Positions 6,905 to 15,966 of a stretch of 64,000 bases of DNA are shown here, in pieces. The DNA is from Nocardia xishanensis NBRC 101358 (GTDB lineage: Bacteria; Actinomycetota; Actinomycetes; Mycobacteriales; Mycobacteriaceae), in NCBI RefSeq assembly GCF_001613365.1, contig NZ_BDCF01000031.1, forward strand, positions 1 to 64,000, in the 5' to 3' direction. The translations under genes were made by a program, and so were the position numbers. Position 1 is the first letter of the stretch, and each line of letters begins with the position of its first letter. The notes beneath the pieces are model-generated. The model had not been told where the DNA came from. It saw nothing but the letters and a program-made list of their open reading frames with translations, and searched no databases.

Positions 6905-9900
6905 GTGAATCCACAGGCGGGTTCGGGCAAGGTCAGTCCCGAAGCGTCCCAGGCCGATCCGAATGCCCAGCGGGAGATGGATCCGCGCGCCGCGGCAACG
7001 CAGCGCGTCGGGGAGACTCGACGCGGCGCGGACACCCAGCGCAGCGAGCCGATCGGCATCGCCGACGAGCTCGAGGTCATGGGGCTCTCCGGCGCCGTCG
7101 AGATCGGCCGGGGCGGATTCGGCGTGGTGTACCGCTGCCTGCAAACGGCGCTGGAACGGGTCGTCGCGGTGAAGGTGCTCTCCTCCGAGATCGATGTCGA
7201 GAGCCGCGAGCGTTTCCTGCGCGAGGAACAGGCCATGGGCAGGCTCTCGGGCCACCCGAACATCGTGGACATCCTGCAGGTCGACGTCACCGCCAGCGGG
7301 ATGCCGATCATCGTGATGCCGTACTGCACCCACGGCTCGCTGGAACAGCTCATCCGCGAACGCGGCCCGCTCACCTGGGCCGATTCGCTGCGGGCCGGGG
7401 TGAAGCTGGCGGGCGCGATCGAGAGCGCGCACCGGGCGCAGATCCTGCATCGCGACGTCAAGCCCGCCAACGTGCTGCTCAGCGGCTACGGCGAGCCGCA
7501 GCTCACCGATTTCGGCATCGCCAGGATCCCCGGCGGCTTCCGCACCTCGAGCAGCATGATCACCGGCTCCCCCGCGTTCACCGCGCCGGAAGTGCTCAAG
7601 GGCGAGGAGCCGACCGTCCGCTCGGACATCTACGGTCTCGGCGCGACGCTGTTCGCGCTGCTTACCGGCCACGCCGCCTTCGAAAGGCAGGCGGGGGAGA
7701 AGGTGGTGGCGCAATTCTTGCGGATCACCACCCAGCCGGTGCCGGATCTGCGCGAACAGGACATCCCGCCCGACGTGGCCGAGGCGATCGAGCGGGCCAT
7801 GGCGCCCGACCCGGCCGACCGGCCGGAGTCGGCGTTCGAATTCGGCATGCTGCTGCGCACGGTGCAGCGGGAGCACGAACAGCTGCCCGACGAGATGGCG
7901 TTGCTCGACACCACCGAGTCGCTCGAGGAACACGACGGCGAGCACCCCGCCGAAGCGCAACCATCGACGCGCACCCGCCGAGCGGTGACGCGCCGCAGCT
8001 GGCCGTTGACGCTGCGGCCCGCCGTCTCGCGGCATCCGAGCAGCCCGGCGACCATGCCGCCCACCGCGGCGACGAAGTTCCACCCGCCGTCCCCGGCCCT
8101 CGAACCGGTTCCGCGGCCCCGCCTGCTGGACATTCTGCGCGGGGGCGGCCGCCGCAGGCTGGCGGTGATCCATGCCCCCGCCGGGTTCGGCAAGAGCACG
8201 GTGGCCGCCCAGTGGCGTGCGGAGCTGGCCGGCGGCGGCGTGCCGGTGGCGTGGATCGGCGTCGACCAGGACGACGACAACGAGATCTGGTTTCTCGCAC
8301 ACCTCATCCAGGCCATCCACCGGGTGCGCCCCGACATCGGCGCCGGACTCGACCGAGCGCTCGAGGAACGCGCGGGCGATGCGGTCCCCTATGTCATCAC
8401 GACCCTCATCAACGAGATCCACGCGAGCGGGGAGACCATCGTGGTGGTGGTCGACGACTGGCACCGGGTCAGCGATCCCGGCACGCACCGCGTGATGGAG
8501 TCGCTGCTCGACAACGGCTCCCATCACCTGCGCTTCGTGGTGACCAGCAGGGAACAGTCCGGCCTGCCGACCAGCCGGATGCGAGTGCACGACGAGCTGG
8601 TCGAGATCGGGTCGGCGGCGCTGCGGCTGACCATGGCCGAGACGAAGCAGATTCTGGTGGAGCGCAACGGTTTCGCGCTCACCGAGGCGCAGCTGGAGCA
8701 GATCCACGAGACCACCGACGGCTGGCCCGCCGCCATCCAGCTGATCAGCCTCTCGCTGCGCGGCAACGCCGACGCCGACCAGTTGATCGCGACACTGTCG
8801 GAGGGCAGCCACGGCATCCGCGAGTATCTCGCCGAGAACGTGCTGGACGCGCTCGAACCGCGAATGCTGGACTTCCTCACCGCGATCTCGGTGACCGAGC
8901 GCGTCTCGGCTCCGCTGGCCGCCGCGCTGTCCGACGACAGCGAGGCCGAGCTGCTGCTGGCCCAGGCCGAGCAGCGCGAGCTGTTCCTGCGGCGCATCGA
9001 GCACGATCCTGAGTGGTACCGGATGCAGCCGCTGTTCGCCGAGCATCTGCGGGCGCGGCTGGAGCGGACCCATCCCGGGAAGCTGAAGACGCTGCACCGC
9101 AAGGCCTCCCGCTGGTACGCCGAACATCAGCTGCTGCGCAAGTCGGTCGACCACGCGCTGGCCGCGGCGGATCTGAAGATGGCGCTCGACCTGCTCGAAG
9201 GCGGCGGCATGGATCTCATCGACGCGTCCCGGCTGGCCACCTTGCTCGGCACAGTGTCGAAACTGCCAGTGCAGCAGGTGGCTTCGCGATCCAAGCTGTT
9301 GATGGCGGTGGCGAGGGCGAACGTGAACCTTCAGCAGTCGAGCGCGGCGCGCAGCGCGCTCGGCAGGCTGTCGAACATGCTGGCCCGCGGCTCGGCGGGC
9401 GACGCCGACGTGATCCAGCAGCGCTGGGAGGCCGCGGTGCTCAACGCCGCCGACCAGATCGCGCGTGACCACACCGAGGGCGTGCTCGATCGGATCGAAG
9501 GCTGCCTGGAGCATGCCGACGAGCTGCCCGCCTGGACCATTTCCACCGCCGCGAACCTGATCTCGTTCGTGCGGTTGTGCGAGTTCGACTTCGAGGGCGC
9601 CCGCTCCATCCAGGATTGGGCGGCCGCGTACCACGCCGTCTCGAAGGATCCGCTCGGTGCGGTGTTCGGTCTGTGCGGGCAGGGCGCAGCGGCCTACGAA
9701 CAGCTCGATATCGCCACGGCGACACAGTGTTTCCAGCAGGCGTGGGAGACGGCCAGGCTCCGCTCGGGCCCGCGTACCGACGCGGTGCGGGTGGCCTCGG
9801 CGCTGCTCGGCGAATTGAACTATCGAAGGGGCGATCTGGACACCGCCGACCGGCTGCTCGACGAGAGCCACCAGCTGGTCACCCGGGTCGGCCCGGTCGA

Positions 9901-10519
9901 CTTCCTGATCTCGACGTACGTCACCGGCGCCAGGGTGAAGGCGGTCCGCGGTGATCTCGCCACCGCGGCGGCGCGGCTGGACGACGGCGCCCGCGTGGCC
10001 GCCGAGCAGCGGTTGGTCCGGTTGGCCGCGCACATTCGCGCCGAGCGGCTGCGCCTCGGCCTGCCCGTCGAGCCCCGCGGCGACGGGCAAGCGGAAGCGC
10101 TCGGCGTCGTGCACCACCGCTTGGTCGGCTCCGCCGCGCTCACCGCCGAAGCCGAGGAGATCGCCGGTATTCGCGGCCTGCTCGGACGCAAGGCACTGCA
10201 CTCGGACGACACCGCCGTGCGCCGCGCCCGCGCCCTGCACAGCCGGATGCTCGAACAGAACCGTCCCCGAGCGGAATTGGACACCGCCCTGCTGCTCGCT
10301 GAATGCCTCGCCGCCTCGGGTTGGGTCGGCGAGGCAGCGGGACTGCTGCTCCCGGCCGCCGCCACCTGCGCGGAACTTGGCTGGACCCGTCCGCTGCTGG
10401 ACGCGGGACCGGGCGTGGTCGGCATTCTGCGCGTGCTGCGCACCGAGATGCGCACCGCGCCTGATCAGCTCGAGGACGTGGCGCTACCCGCCCTGTTCCT
10501 GGAAGAACTCCTGGATTGA
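6905..10519 (+). CDS. pknK: Serine/threonine protein kinase fused to a MalT-like STAND ATPase (PknK type)
   Basis: This 1204-residue protein carries an N-terminal Hanks-type kinase: glycine loop IGRGGFGVVYRC (68-78), Lys90 in VVAVK, HRDVKPANVLL with catalytic Asp184, DFGIAR with Asp202, and APEVL. From about residue 395 a P-loop ATPase follows (APAGFGKST near 425, VVVVDDW as Walker B), resembling MalT/LuxR-type STAND regulators, and then a long helical, TPR-like region to the end. No C-terminal LuxR helix-turn-helix is seen. M. tuberculosis PknK (Rv3080c, 1110 residues) has the same layout and modulates transcription and growth. There is no transmembrane segment, so the kinase is cytosolic. 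GTG6905 follows GAGGTGG. It appears to be monocistronic and convergent with the gene downstream. Confidence 0.9.
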   Translation: MNPQAGSGKVSPEASQADPNAQREMDPRAAATQRVGETRRGADTQRSEPIGIADELEVMGLSGAVEIGRGGFGVVYRCLQTALERVVAVKVLSSEIDVESRERFLREEQAMGRLSGHPNIVDILQVDVTASGMPIIVMPYCTHGSLEQLIRERGPLTWADSLRAGVKLAGAIESAHRAQILHRDVKPANVLLSGYGEPQLTDFGIARIPGGFRTSSSMITGSPAFTAPEVLKGEEPTVRSDIYGLGATLFALLTGHAAFERQAGEKVVAQFLRITTQPVPDLREQDIPPDVAEAIERAMAPDPADRPESAFEFGMLLRTVQREHEQLPDEMALLDTTESLEEHDGEHPAEAQPSTRTRRAVTRRSWPLTLRPAVSRHPSSPATMPPTAATKFHPPSPALEPVPRPRLLDILRGGGRRRLAVIHAPAGFGKSTVAAQWRAELAGGGVPVAWIGVDQDDDNEIWFLAHLIQAIHRVRPDIGAGLDRALEERAGDAVPYVITTLINEIHASGETIVVVVDDWHRVSDPGTHRVMESLLDNGSHHLRFVVTSREQSGLPTSRMRVHDELVEIGSAALRLTMAETKQILVERNGFALTEAQLEQIHETTDGWPAAIQLISLSLRGNADADQLIATLSEGSHGIREYLAENVLDALEPRMLDFLTAISVTERVSAPLAAALSDDSEAELLLAQAEQRELFLRRIEHDPEWYRMQPLFAEHLRARLERTHPGKLKTLHRKASRWYAEHQLLRKSVDHALAAADLKMALDLLEGGGMDLIDASRLATLLGTVSKLPVQQVASRSKLLMAVARANVNLQQSSAARSALGRLSNMLARGSAGDADVIQQRWEAAVLNAADQIARDHTEGVLDRIEGCLEHADELPAWTISTAANLISFVRLCEFDFEGARSIQDWAAAYHAVSKDPLGAVFGLCGQGAAAYEQLDIATATQCFQQAWETARLRSGPRTDAVRVASALLGELNYRRGDLDTADRLLDESHQLVTRVGPVDFLISTYVTGARVKAVRGDLATAAARLDDGARVAAEQRLVRLAAHIRAERLRLGLPVEPRGDGQAEALGVVHHRLVGSAALTAEAEEIAGIRGLLGRKALHSDDTAVRRARALHSRMLEQNRPRAELDTALLLAECLAASGWVGEAAGLLLPAAATCAELGWTRPLLDAGPGVVGILRVLRTEMRTAPDQLEDVALPALFLEELLD

Positions 10520-10544
10520 GCGGGTAGCGGCTGCGACGTTCTGC

Positions 10545-11861
10545 TTACGCCTCCCACCACGGGCGCAGCGGGACCGTCCACGATCCGTCGGCGGGCAGCT
10601 TGACGCCGAGCACCTGGTGCAGCTGAACCACGTTGCGCTGGAAGCCGAGCCGGCAGCCCGCCATGTACAGACCCCACACCTTGGCGGTGCCCTCGCCGAC
10701 CTCCTCGACGCAGGCGTCCCAGTTGGCGACCAGGTTCTTGCACCACTCGTGCAGGGTCAGCGCGTAGTGCTCGCGCAGGTTCTCCTCGTGCAGCACCTCC
10801 AGCCCGATGTTCTGGATCTCGGAGATGATGCGGCCGGAGCCGATCAGTTCGCCGTCCGGGAACACGTACCGGTCGATGAAATCGCCCGCTTTGGTGCTGC
10901 GGGTGTTGTCCGGTCTGGTGATGCAGTGGTTCAGGAACAGGCCGCCGTCGCGCAGCTTGCCCTTGATGAAGTCGAAGTAGTACGGGTAGTTGTGCACGCC
11001 GATGTGCTCGGTGAGACCGATGGAGGACACCGCGTCGAACTCGCCCTCCGGCACGTCGCGGTAGTCCGAGTGCCGCACCTCGGCGAGATCGGACAGTCCT
11101 TCTTCGGCGATCTTGCGCTGCGCCCACTCGGCCTGCTCCGCCGAGAGCGTCGCGCCGATGACCTTCACGCCGCGCCGCGCCGCGTACCGCACCATGCCGC
11201 CCCAGCCGCAGCCGATGTCGAGCAGCCGGTCGCCCTCCTTCAGGCGCAACTTTTCGAAGACCAAGCGGTACTTGTTCTCCTGGGCCTGCTCCAGCGTCCA
11301 GTTCTCGTCGCCGTAGGCCGCGCAGGTGTAGGTCATCGACGGGCCGAGGACGTGCTCGTAGAAGGCGTTCGAGACGTCGTAGTGGTGGTGGATGGCCTCC
11401 GCGTCGCGGGTCTTGGAGTGGCGCAGGCCCTCGAACGCGATCCTGCGCCAGCGCGGCAGCGTCTCCTGCGGCGGCGGCGCGACCGGCTTGAGCCGCTCCC
11501 AGCCGAGCGAGCGCGCGATGGTGACCAGCGCGAGCGCCGAGGGACGCCGGAACTTCAAGTCCTGCATCGCCTTCAGGAGGTCGTACGGGTCGCCGGGGTG
11601 GACGCCGGTCGCGGTCATGTCGCCCGCGATGTAGGCGCGCGCCATGCCGAGATCGCCGGGCGCGGTAGCCAGGTAGTTGATGCCGCGCGGCGTCTTGATG
11701 TCGAGGGTGTAGTCCGAATCCTCCGGCCCGGTCGCGCTGCCGTCGTAGGCGGTCAGGCGAATCGGGACCTCGCCGTCGACGAGGGTCTCGAAGATCTCGG
11801 CAATGCTCAGCTTGGTTCCCAGATCCGCGAACACGTCGGAACGGTCCTTGAAAGTCGTCAT
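10545..11861 (-). CDS. Cyclopropane-fatty-acyl-phospholipid synthase family methyltransferase (TmsB/BfaB/Rv3720-like)
   Basis: The 438-residue protein is a SAM-dependent methyltransferase of the CFA synthase family. It has the SAM-binding motif LLDIGCGWGGMVRYAA, HHYDVSNAFYEHVLGPSMTY for lipid binding, and FDAVSSIGLTEHIG and YPYYFDFIKGKLRDGG in the active-site region. Its start ATG overlaps the stop of the upstream FAD oxidase by 4 bp (ATGA), implying translational coupling. In mycobacteria and corynebacteria, coupled pairs of this kind (tmsAB/bfaAB) methylate oleoyl phospholipid at C10 and reduce the product to tuberculostearic acid. The locus here is syntenic with Rv3720/Rv3719, so whether it makes 10-methyl lipids or a cyclopropane needs testing. 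Confidence 0.85.
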   Translation of the reverse strand: MTTFKDRSDVFADLGTKLSIAEIFETLVDGEVPIRLTAYDGSATGPEDSDYTLDIKTPRGINYLATAPGDLGMARAYIAGDMTATGVHPGDPYDLLKAMQDLKFRRPSALALVTIARSLGWERLKPVAPPPQETLPRWRRIAFEGLRHSKTRDAEAIHHHYDVSNAFYEHVLGPSMTYTCAAYGDENWTLEQAQENKYRLVFEKLRLKEGDRLLDIGCGWGGMVRYAARRGVKVIGATLSAEQAEWAQRKIAEEGLSDLAEVRHSDYRDVPEGEFDAVSSIGLTEHIGVHNYPYYFDFIKGKLRDGGLFLNHCITRPDNTRSTKAGDFIDRYVFPDGELIGSGRIISEIQNIGLEVLHEENLREHYALTLHEWCKNLVANWDACVEEVGEGTAKVWGLYMAGCRLGFQRNVVQLHQVLGVKLPADGSWTVPLRPWWEA

Positions 11862-13306
11862 TTCCTTTGCACCGCCTTCGAATACAAATCCAGCAAGCGC
11901 TGGTCCGGGTCGTAGCGTTTCTTCAGTTCGGTGTAGGTCTCGCCGCCGTAGAGCGCCGCGAACTCGTCCTCGTCGTAATAGGCGTCCGAGTACAACGATT
12001 TGTGCCCGTCGTATTCGGTCACCGTGCGTTCGATGGCCCGGTTGGCCGCGCCCTCCTGCTGTCCGGGAACGGTGGGCACGGCTGACCAGAATCCCACGTT
12101 GACGTAGGTCCGGTTCGGCTCGATCGGGTAGAGCGGCCAGGCGCGTTCGCCCGTCGCGGCGGGCGCGCCCGTGTCCCGCAAGCGCAGCGGGCACAGCCAG
12201 ATCGGCTCGATCGGGATCTCGCGCAGGAACCACTCGACGAAATCCGCGGTGCGCTCCACCGGGACCTCGATGTCCTGCACCACCCGTTCGCGCGGCGGGT
12301 TACCCTTGCGGGCCTCCAGCTTGTCGCCGATGTCGTATTTGTGGTCGAGGGCGACCAGCTTCCAGTAGAAGCTGCTGCGCCGGTAGCGCTTCGGCCAAAA
12401 CCGGCGGATCCTCGGGTTCTGCGTGCCGAAGGCGCGCGAGCACCAGAACCAGTCGGTGTCCCAGCGCCACAGGTAATCGTGAATGGTGAGGCGATCGCGC
12501 TTCGGTTCGGCGGATTCGTGCTGGATCGAGCGGTAGTAGATGTCCATCCCGGTGTAATCGCTGACCGGGCCGGGCTCGTCGGTCTGCCTGCCGAGGGTCA
12601 GGTAGCTCTCGCCGGCGGTGAACACGACGCCGTCCAAGTAGTCGACCCGCTCGCCGTCGTAGGACTTCTCGTCCACGATCCGCGCGATCGCGGCCTCCAG
12701 CTCCCGCAGGTCGCGGAACCGCACGTGGCGCAGCGCCACGTAGGGCTCGACCTGCTCGAGCTCGATCTTCAGCCGGACGGTGTAGCCGAGCGTGCCGTAG
12801 GAGTTCGGGAAGCCGCGGAACAGATCCGCGTGCTCGCCGCCAGGCCGCGCGGTGATCAGCTCGCCCGCTCCGGTCAGCACGTCCATCTCCAGCACGGATT
12901 CGTGCGGGAGGCCGTTGCGGAACGAGGTGGACTCGATGCCGAGTCCGGTGACCGCACCGCCGAGGGTGATGGTCTTGAGCTGCGGAACCACCAGCGGCGC
13001 CAGCCCGTACGGCAGGGTCGCGGCCACCAGGTCCTCGTAGGTGGTCATACCCGCGACGTCGGCGGTTCGTGCGTCCCTGTCCACCGCGATCACCGAGGCC
13101 AGACCGGAGACGTCCAGGCCGGGTGCGGTGTTCTTCGCCCTCGCCCGGAACAGGTTCGAGGTCTTCTTCGCCAGCCGCACGTTGGCGTTCGCGGGTATGG
13201 CGCGATAACTCGCCAAGAGGCGATCCACACCCGCTCGATGCGCGGCAAACCCTGATTCGCGTGCGGCCGGACCGTGACCGGCCTTCCCCAACAGACTCAC
13301 TGCCAC
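11858..13306 (-). CDS. FAD-binding oxidoreductase, partner of the fatty-acid methyltransferase (TmsA/BfaA/Rv3719-like)
   Basis: The 482-residue flavoprotein has a PCMH-type FAD domain in its first half (SVIAVDRDARTADVAGMTTY, LVVPQLKTITLGGAVTGLGI, SYGTLGYTVRLKIEL) and a C-terminal domain like that of DWARF1/Delta24-sterol-reductase proteins (NVGFWSAVPTVPGQ, YDPDQRLLDLYSKAVQRK). Its tail overlaps the methyltransferase start. In related pairs this enzyme reduces the 10-methylene intermediate to the 10-methyl fatty acid with NADPH. GTG13306 and GTG13300 both follow GAGG; the downstream GTG has the better spacing. No signal peptide is seen, so it acts on the inner face of the membrane or in the cytosol. 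Confidence 0.85.
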   Translation of the reverse strand: MAVSLLGKAGHGPAARESGFAAHRAGVDRLLASYRAIPANANVRLAKKTSNLFRARAKNTAPGLDVSGLASVIAVDRDARTADVAGMTTYEDLVAATLPYGLAPLVVPQLKTITLGGAVTGLGIESTSFRNGLPHESVLEMDVLTGAGELITARPGGEHADLFRGFPNSYGTLGYTVRLKIELEQVEPYVALRHVRFRDLRELEAAIARIVDEKSYDGERVDYLDGVVFTAGESYLTLGRQTDEPGPVSDYTGMDIYYRSIQHESAEPKRDRLTIHDYLWRWDTDWFWCSRAFGTQNPRIRRFWPKRYRRSSFYWKLVALDHKYDIGDKLEARKGNPPRERVVQDIEVPVERTADFVEWFLREIPIEPIWLCPLRLRDTGAPAATGERAWPLYPIEPNRTYVNVGFWSAVPTVPGQQEGAANRAIERTVTEYDGHKSLYSDAYYDEDEFAALYGGETYTELKKRYDPDQRLLDLYSKAVQRK

Positions 13307-13358
13307 CCCTCGACGCTAGTACGCACCGTGACCTTCAGCCACTGAGAAATGATCAAGC

Positions 13359-13392
13359 CGGGATAAATGTCACGGGAATGTTGCATCGGGAA
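13359..13392. promoter_or_regulatory. Three CGGGAW boxes at 14-bp spacing
   Basis: CGGGAT at 13359, CGGGAA at 13373 and CGGGAA at 13387 lie between the divergent FAD oxidase and SRPBCC genes. Regular spacing at about 1.3 helical turns in a divergent promoter region suggests a binding array, but the regulator is unknown and chance cannot be excluded. Confidence 0.3.
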
Positions 13393-13525
13393 TACCCGGT
13401 GTTCCGCGTGGCAGCGGCGCGATCGGACACGGAGCGAAACGCGGTCGGGCTGGACGCCGCGCCCATGGGGGCGCAGGGCAGGATAGGGGACGGTCGAGAC
13501 ACCGCACCCGGACAAGGAGCACATA

Positions 13526-13960
13526 GTGGGACAGGTCAGCGCCAGCAGTTCGATCACCGTCGCCGCGGATCCGAAGCGCGCGCTGGAGGCCATCGCGGAC
13601 TACGACACGGTGCGTCCGCGCATCCTCTCTCCGCACTACCGCGACTACAAGGTCGTCGAGGGTGGCAAGGGCGCGGGCACCGTGGCCGAATGGACCTTGC
13701 AGGCAACCGAAAAGCGCTCACGGAATGTGCACGCCGTCGTTTCGGTGTCCGATTCCATTGTCACCGAGCGTGATTCGAACTCCACCATGGTGAACACCTG
13801 GACCGTGACGCCGGAGGGCGACGGCGCGCAAGTCACGCTGCGCACCACCTGGAAGGGCGCGGGCGGCATCTCGGGCATCTTCGAGGGCATCTTCGCGCCG
13901 CTCGGCCTGAAGAAGATCCAGGCCGAGGTGCTGGAGAATCTGCGGCGCGAATTGGCCTGA
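13526..13960 (+). CDS. SRPBCC-domain (polyketide cyclase/START-like) protein, Rv3718c-like
   Basis: The 144-residue protein starts GQVSASSSITVAADPKRALE and continues with beta strands (TVAEWTLQATEKRSRNVHA, VNTWTVTPEGDGAQVTLRTTW) and a final helix LKKIQAEVLENLRREL. This is the Bet v1-like helix-grip fold that binds hydrophobic ligands. Its position next to the methyltransferase/oxidase pair copies Rv3718c-Rv3720, so a link to lipid handling is plausible. GTG13526 follows AAGGAG at 13513-13518. It ends just before a very strong hairpin shared with the convergent VOC gene. Confidence 0.85.
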   Translation: MGQVSASSSITVAADPKRALEAIADYDTVRPRILSPHYRDYKVVEGGKGAGTVAEWTLQATEKRSRNVHAVVSVSDSIVTERDSNSTMVNTWTVTPEGDGAQVTLRTTWKGAGGISGIFEGIFAPLGLKKIQAEVLENLRRELA

Positions 13961-13974
13961 GCTCGAATCGCACT

Positions 13975-14026
13975 CGAACGAGGCCGGGGCCGGGTCGTGG
14001 AAAAGACCCGGCCCCGGCCTCGTTCG
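13975..14026. terminator. Bidirectional terminator, 22-bp perfect stem
   Basis: The inverted repeat at 13975-13996 and 14005-14026 (core GAGGCCGGGGCCGGGTC) is perfect over 22 bp with an 8-nt loop GTGGAAAA. It sits between two convergent genes (SRPBCC stop at 13960, VOC stop at 14034), so it can stop transcription from both sides. Confidence 0.9.
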
Positions 14027-14033
14027 GCGGTCG

Positions 14034-14384
14034 TCAAGCGGCGCCGATATCGAAGAGGTTGCCCTCCGGGTCGGCCAGCGTGGCCCATTGCTGCCCGTAC
14101 TCGTCGAAATCGGCGATGTGCTTCGCGCCGAGGGCGACCGCGCGTTCGACCTGTTCGCGCCACTGCGGCGCGTGCAGGTCGAGGTGCACGACGTTCTTGC
14201 CTGGCGTCTTGTCCGGCACCTGGATGAACATCAGCACCGGCGACCGTCCCGATGCTCGTCCGACGGTCGCGAAGAACTCACTGGCCTCCTCGTCGACGGG
14301 CAGTTCGAGCAGCTCCGCCCAGAATCCGGCTAGCGCGCCCGCGTTCTCGCAGTCGAAGGTGACGTTGGCGATGGACAGCGTCAT
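14034..14384 (-). CDS. VOC family (glyoxalase-like) protein
   Basis: The 116-residue protein has the two half-domains of a glyoxalase/bleomycin-resistance fold: IANVTFDCENAGALAGFWAE, VLMFIQVPDKTPGKNVVHLD, then REQVERAVALGAKHIADF and WATLADPEGNLFDI. Such proteins bind metals and small substrates or drugs. ATG14384 follows AGGAGAG. It lies 17 bp downstream of a MerR-type regulator on the same strand, so the regulator probably controls its own operon including this protein. The ligand cannot be inferred. Confidence 0.8.
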   Translation of the reverse strand: MTLSIANVTFDCENAGALAGFWAELLELPVDEEASEFFATVGRASGRSPVLMFIQVPDKTPGKNVVHLDLHAPQWREQVERAVALGAKHIADFDEYGQQWATLADPEGNLFDIGAA

Positions 14385-14401
14385 GGTTGTTCTCTCCTGT
14401 C

Positions 14402-15217
14402 TCAGCGTCCGCCGATGGGCCAGCAGACTTCGGTGATGTATTCGGTGGGGTCGTCGGTGTCGTTCGGGGCCACCAGGTAGAGCTCGCGCACCGGCTCGGG
14501 CAGCGCGGTGTCGTGTTCGGCGACATGGCTGCCAAGCGCGCCGTAGGTGCGGTCGAAGTCCTCGAAGGCGCCGCTGTGCACGGCGACGGCGAAACGGCGC
14601 GCGGGAAGTTCCAGCACCGAAAGTCCTTCGGGCGGTTCGATGGCCTCGCGCATGGCGATCGGCACGAAGGCGACCACCTCGCCCGCGTCGTCTTCGAAGA
14701 ACTCCATCGAGTAAGTGGCGCCGCCGACTCCGGCGGGAGCAACGCCCGCGGCCGCCAAGGTCTCGTAGAGCAGCGTGAACGAACGACCGCACCACGCATC
14801 GATACCGTCGCGCTCGACGAAGCCGGTGACGGCCAGCGCCGGAAATGCCGGAATCGAGCGGTAATTCACCGAGATCGGCGCTGCCTCGGTCAGCAGTGAA
14901 CGCAGCGAGGCCACCACCTCGCGGGTCCGCTGTAGTTCGGCCTCCATGCGCTCCAGATGCGCACGCAGCGCGCTGTCGCGCGCACCGACGTCGGGCGCGG
15001 CGAGCACGGCCTTGATCTCCGGCAGCGGCATGTCGAGGCGGCGCAGGCGCCGGATCAGATGGGCCTGCGCCACCTGCTCGGTGGAATAGCGCCGGTAACC
15101 GGAGCCCGGGTCGACCGACACCGGTTCGAGCAGCTCGATGTCGTGGTAGTAGCGCAGCGTCTTCACGCTCAGGTAGGTCAGCCTGGCGAACTCACCGATC
15201 GAGACGGTCGCGGTCAT
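14402..15217 (-). CDS. MerR family regulator with a GyrI-like ligand-binding domain
   Basis: The 271-residue protein has an N-terminal MerR winged helix (SIGEFARLTYLSVKTLRYYH, GYRRYSTEQVAQAHLIRRLR), a dimerisation helix (RMEAELQRTREVVASLRSLL) and a C-terminal GyrI/BltR-type effector domain (PALAVTGFVERDGIDAW, YGALGSHVAEHDTALPEPV, ITEVCWPIG). These regulators bind lipophilic cations or drugs and twist a promoter with a 19-bp spacer. Such a promoter lies just upstream (15224-15254). MTATVS at 15217 was preferred over an ATG five codons earlier because that ATG would lie inside the promoter. VOC is its likely co-transcribed target. Confidence 0.85.
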   Translation of the reverse strand: MTATVSIGEFARLTYLSVKTLRYYHDIELLEPVSVDPGSGYRRYSTEQVAQAHLIRRLRRLDMPLPEIKAVLAAPDVGARDSALRAHLERMEAELQRTREVVASLRSLLTEAAPISVNYRSIPAFPALAVTGFVERDGIDAWCGRSFTLLYETLAAAGVAPAGVGGATYSMEFFEDDAGEVVAFVPIAMREAIEPPEGLSVLELPARRFAVAVHSGAFEDFDRTYGALGSHVAEHDTALPEPVRELYLVAPNDTDDPTEYITEVCWPIGGR

Positions 15218-15223
15218 TCGCTC

Positions 15224-15254
15224 AGCGAACACCCTCCAGTGAGGGGAGAGTCAA
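15224..15254 (-). promoter_or_regulatory. MerR-type promoter/operator with 19-bp spacer
   Basis: On the minus strand TTGACT (-35, 15249-15254) is followed by exactly 19 bp and TTCGCT (-10, 15224-15229). The spacer contains the dyad CCCTC-N4-GAGGG (15232-15245). The overlong spacer with a central dyad is the hallmark of MerR-family activation, and the regulator's own start codon is 7 bp downstream, indicating autoregulation. Confidence 0.75.
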
Positions 15255-15263
15255 GCGACCCGT

Positions 15264-15839
15264 TCAGGCCAGCGCGAAGGTAAGCAGCAGGGTGGTCTGA
15301 ATCGCGCCGCGCCACCACGAGTAGCCGAGCCACACGCCGGGGGTCACCTCGCGGATCTCGTCGTAGAGCGGCGGGGTCGGTGACGGGTCGTAGTTCAGCG
15401 CCCACGCCGGGCCGCCGTCGAAGATCGCGGGCGCGCGGTACACGTCGGCGCGCCAGGCCTCCATGCCCGAGCTGGTCAGCCGGTTCAACAGGTAGCCGCC
15501 GTCGGGGCCGGTGTAGAAGGTCTTGCCGATCCACAGGCTCGGCGTGATGCCCTGGACGTAGGCGGGACGGACCACCCAGCCGTCCCTGACGCCCATCGGC
15601 ACCGCGCCGGACGGCGCGTCGTGGAAGATCGCGTCCTGCTGCTCGGGCGTGCAACGCAAGCGCAGCGAATCGAGGGTGGCCGCCTTGTCGCCGGGATACA
15701 GCACGCAGCCGCCGCCGTAGTCGGACGCCGCCGGGATCACCTCGGAATCCGCCGAGGCCGCGGGTGTGCCAGGGCCGAGGATCGGGAAGAGGGCCGAAAG
15801 CGCCATGGCGCCCACGAGAAGTACGCGGTCTGTATTCAT
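15264..15839 (-). CDS. Secreted protein of unknown function
   Basis: The 191-residue protein begins with a signal peptide (MNTDRVLLVGAMALSALFPI, cleavage near AASA-DS). The mature part has two Cys (GGGCVLYPG and LRLRCTPEQQ), likely a disulfide, and many aromatic residues (GVWLGYSWWRGAIQTTLLL near the end). I do not recognise the family. The C-terminal hydrophobic stretch (about 15 residues) could insert into the membrane. It is transcribed on the same strand as, and upstream of, the MerR gene but is separated from it by the MerR promoter. Confidence 0.65.
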   Translation of the reverse strand: MNTDRVLLVGAMALSALFPILGPGTPAASADSEVIPAASDYGGGCVLYPGDKAATLDSLRLRCTPEQQDAIFHDAPSGAVPMGVRDGWVVRPAYVQGITPSLWIGKTFYTGPDGGYLLNRLTSSGMEAWRADVYRAPAIFDGGPAWALNYDPSPTPPLYDEIREVTPGVWLGYSWWRGAIQTTLLLTFALA

Positions 15840-15966
15840 ACCGTCTCCAGAAATACCGAATCCGTATGCCGACCCACATCAAGGTTATGCGGGCCGGGGT
15901 GGCTGTCTCGACATATGCGGGAGGACTAGTCTGAACCGTGACAATCTCCCCCAGAGAGGACGAGCC

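Noticed and set aside
6857..10240. 1127-codon open frame antisense to pknK
   Set aside because: Low-complexity shadow of the kinase/STAND gene; no domain could be recognised, while the plus strand has complete kinase motifs.
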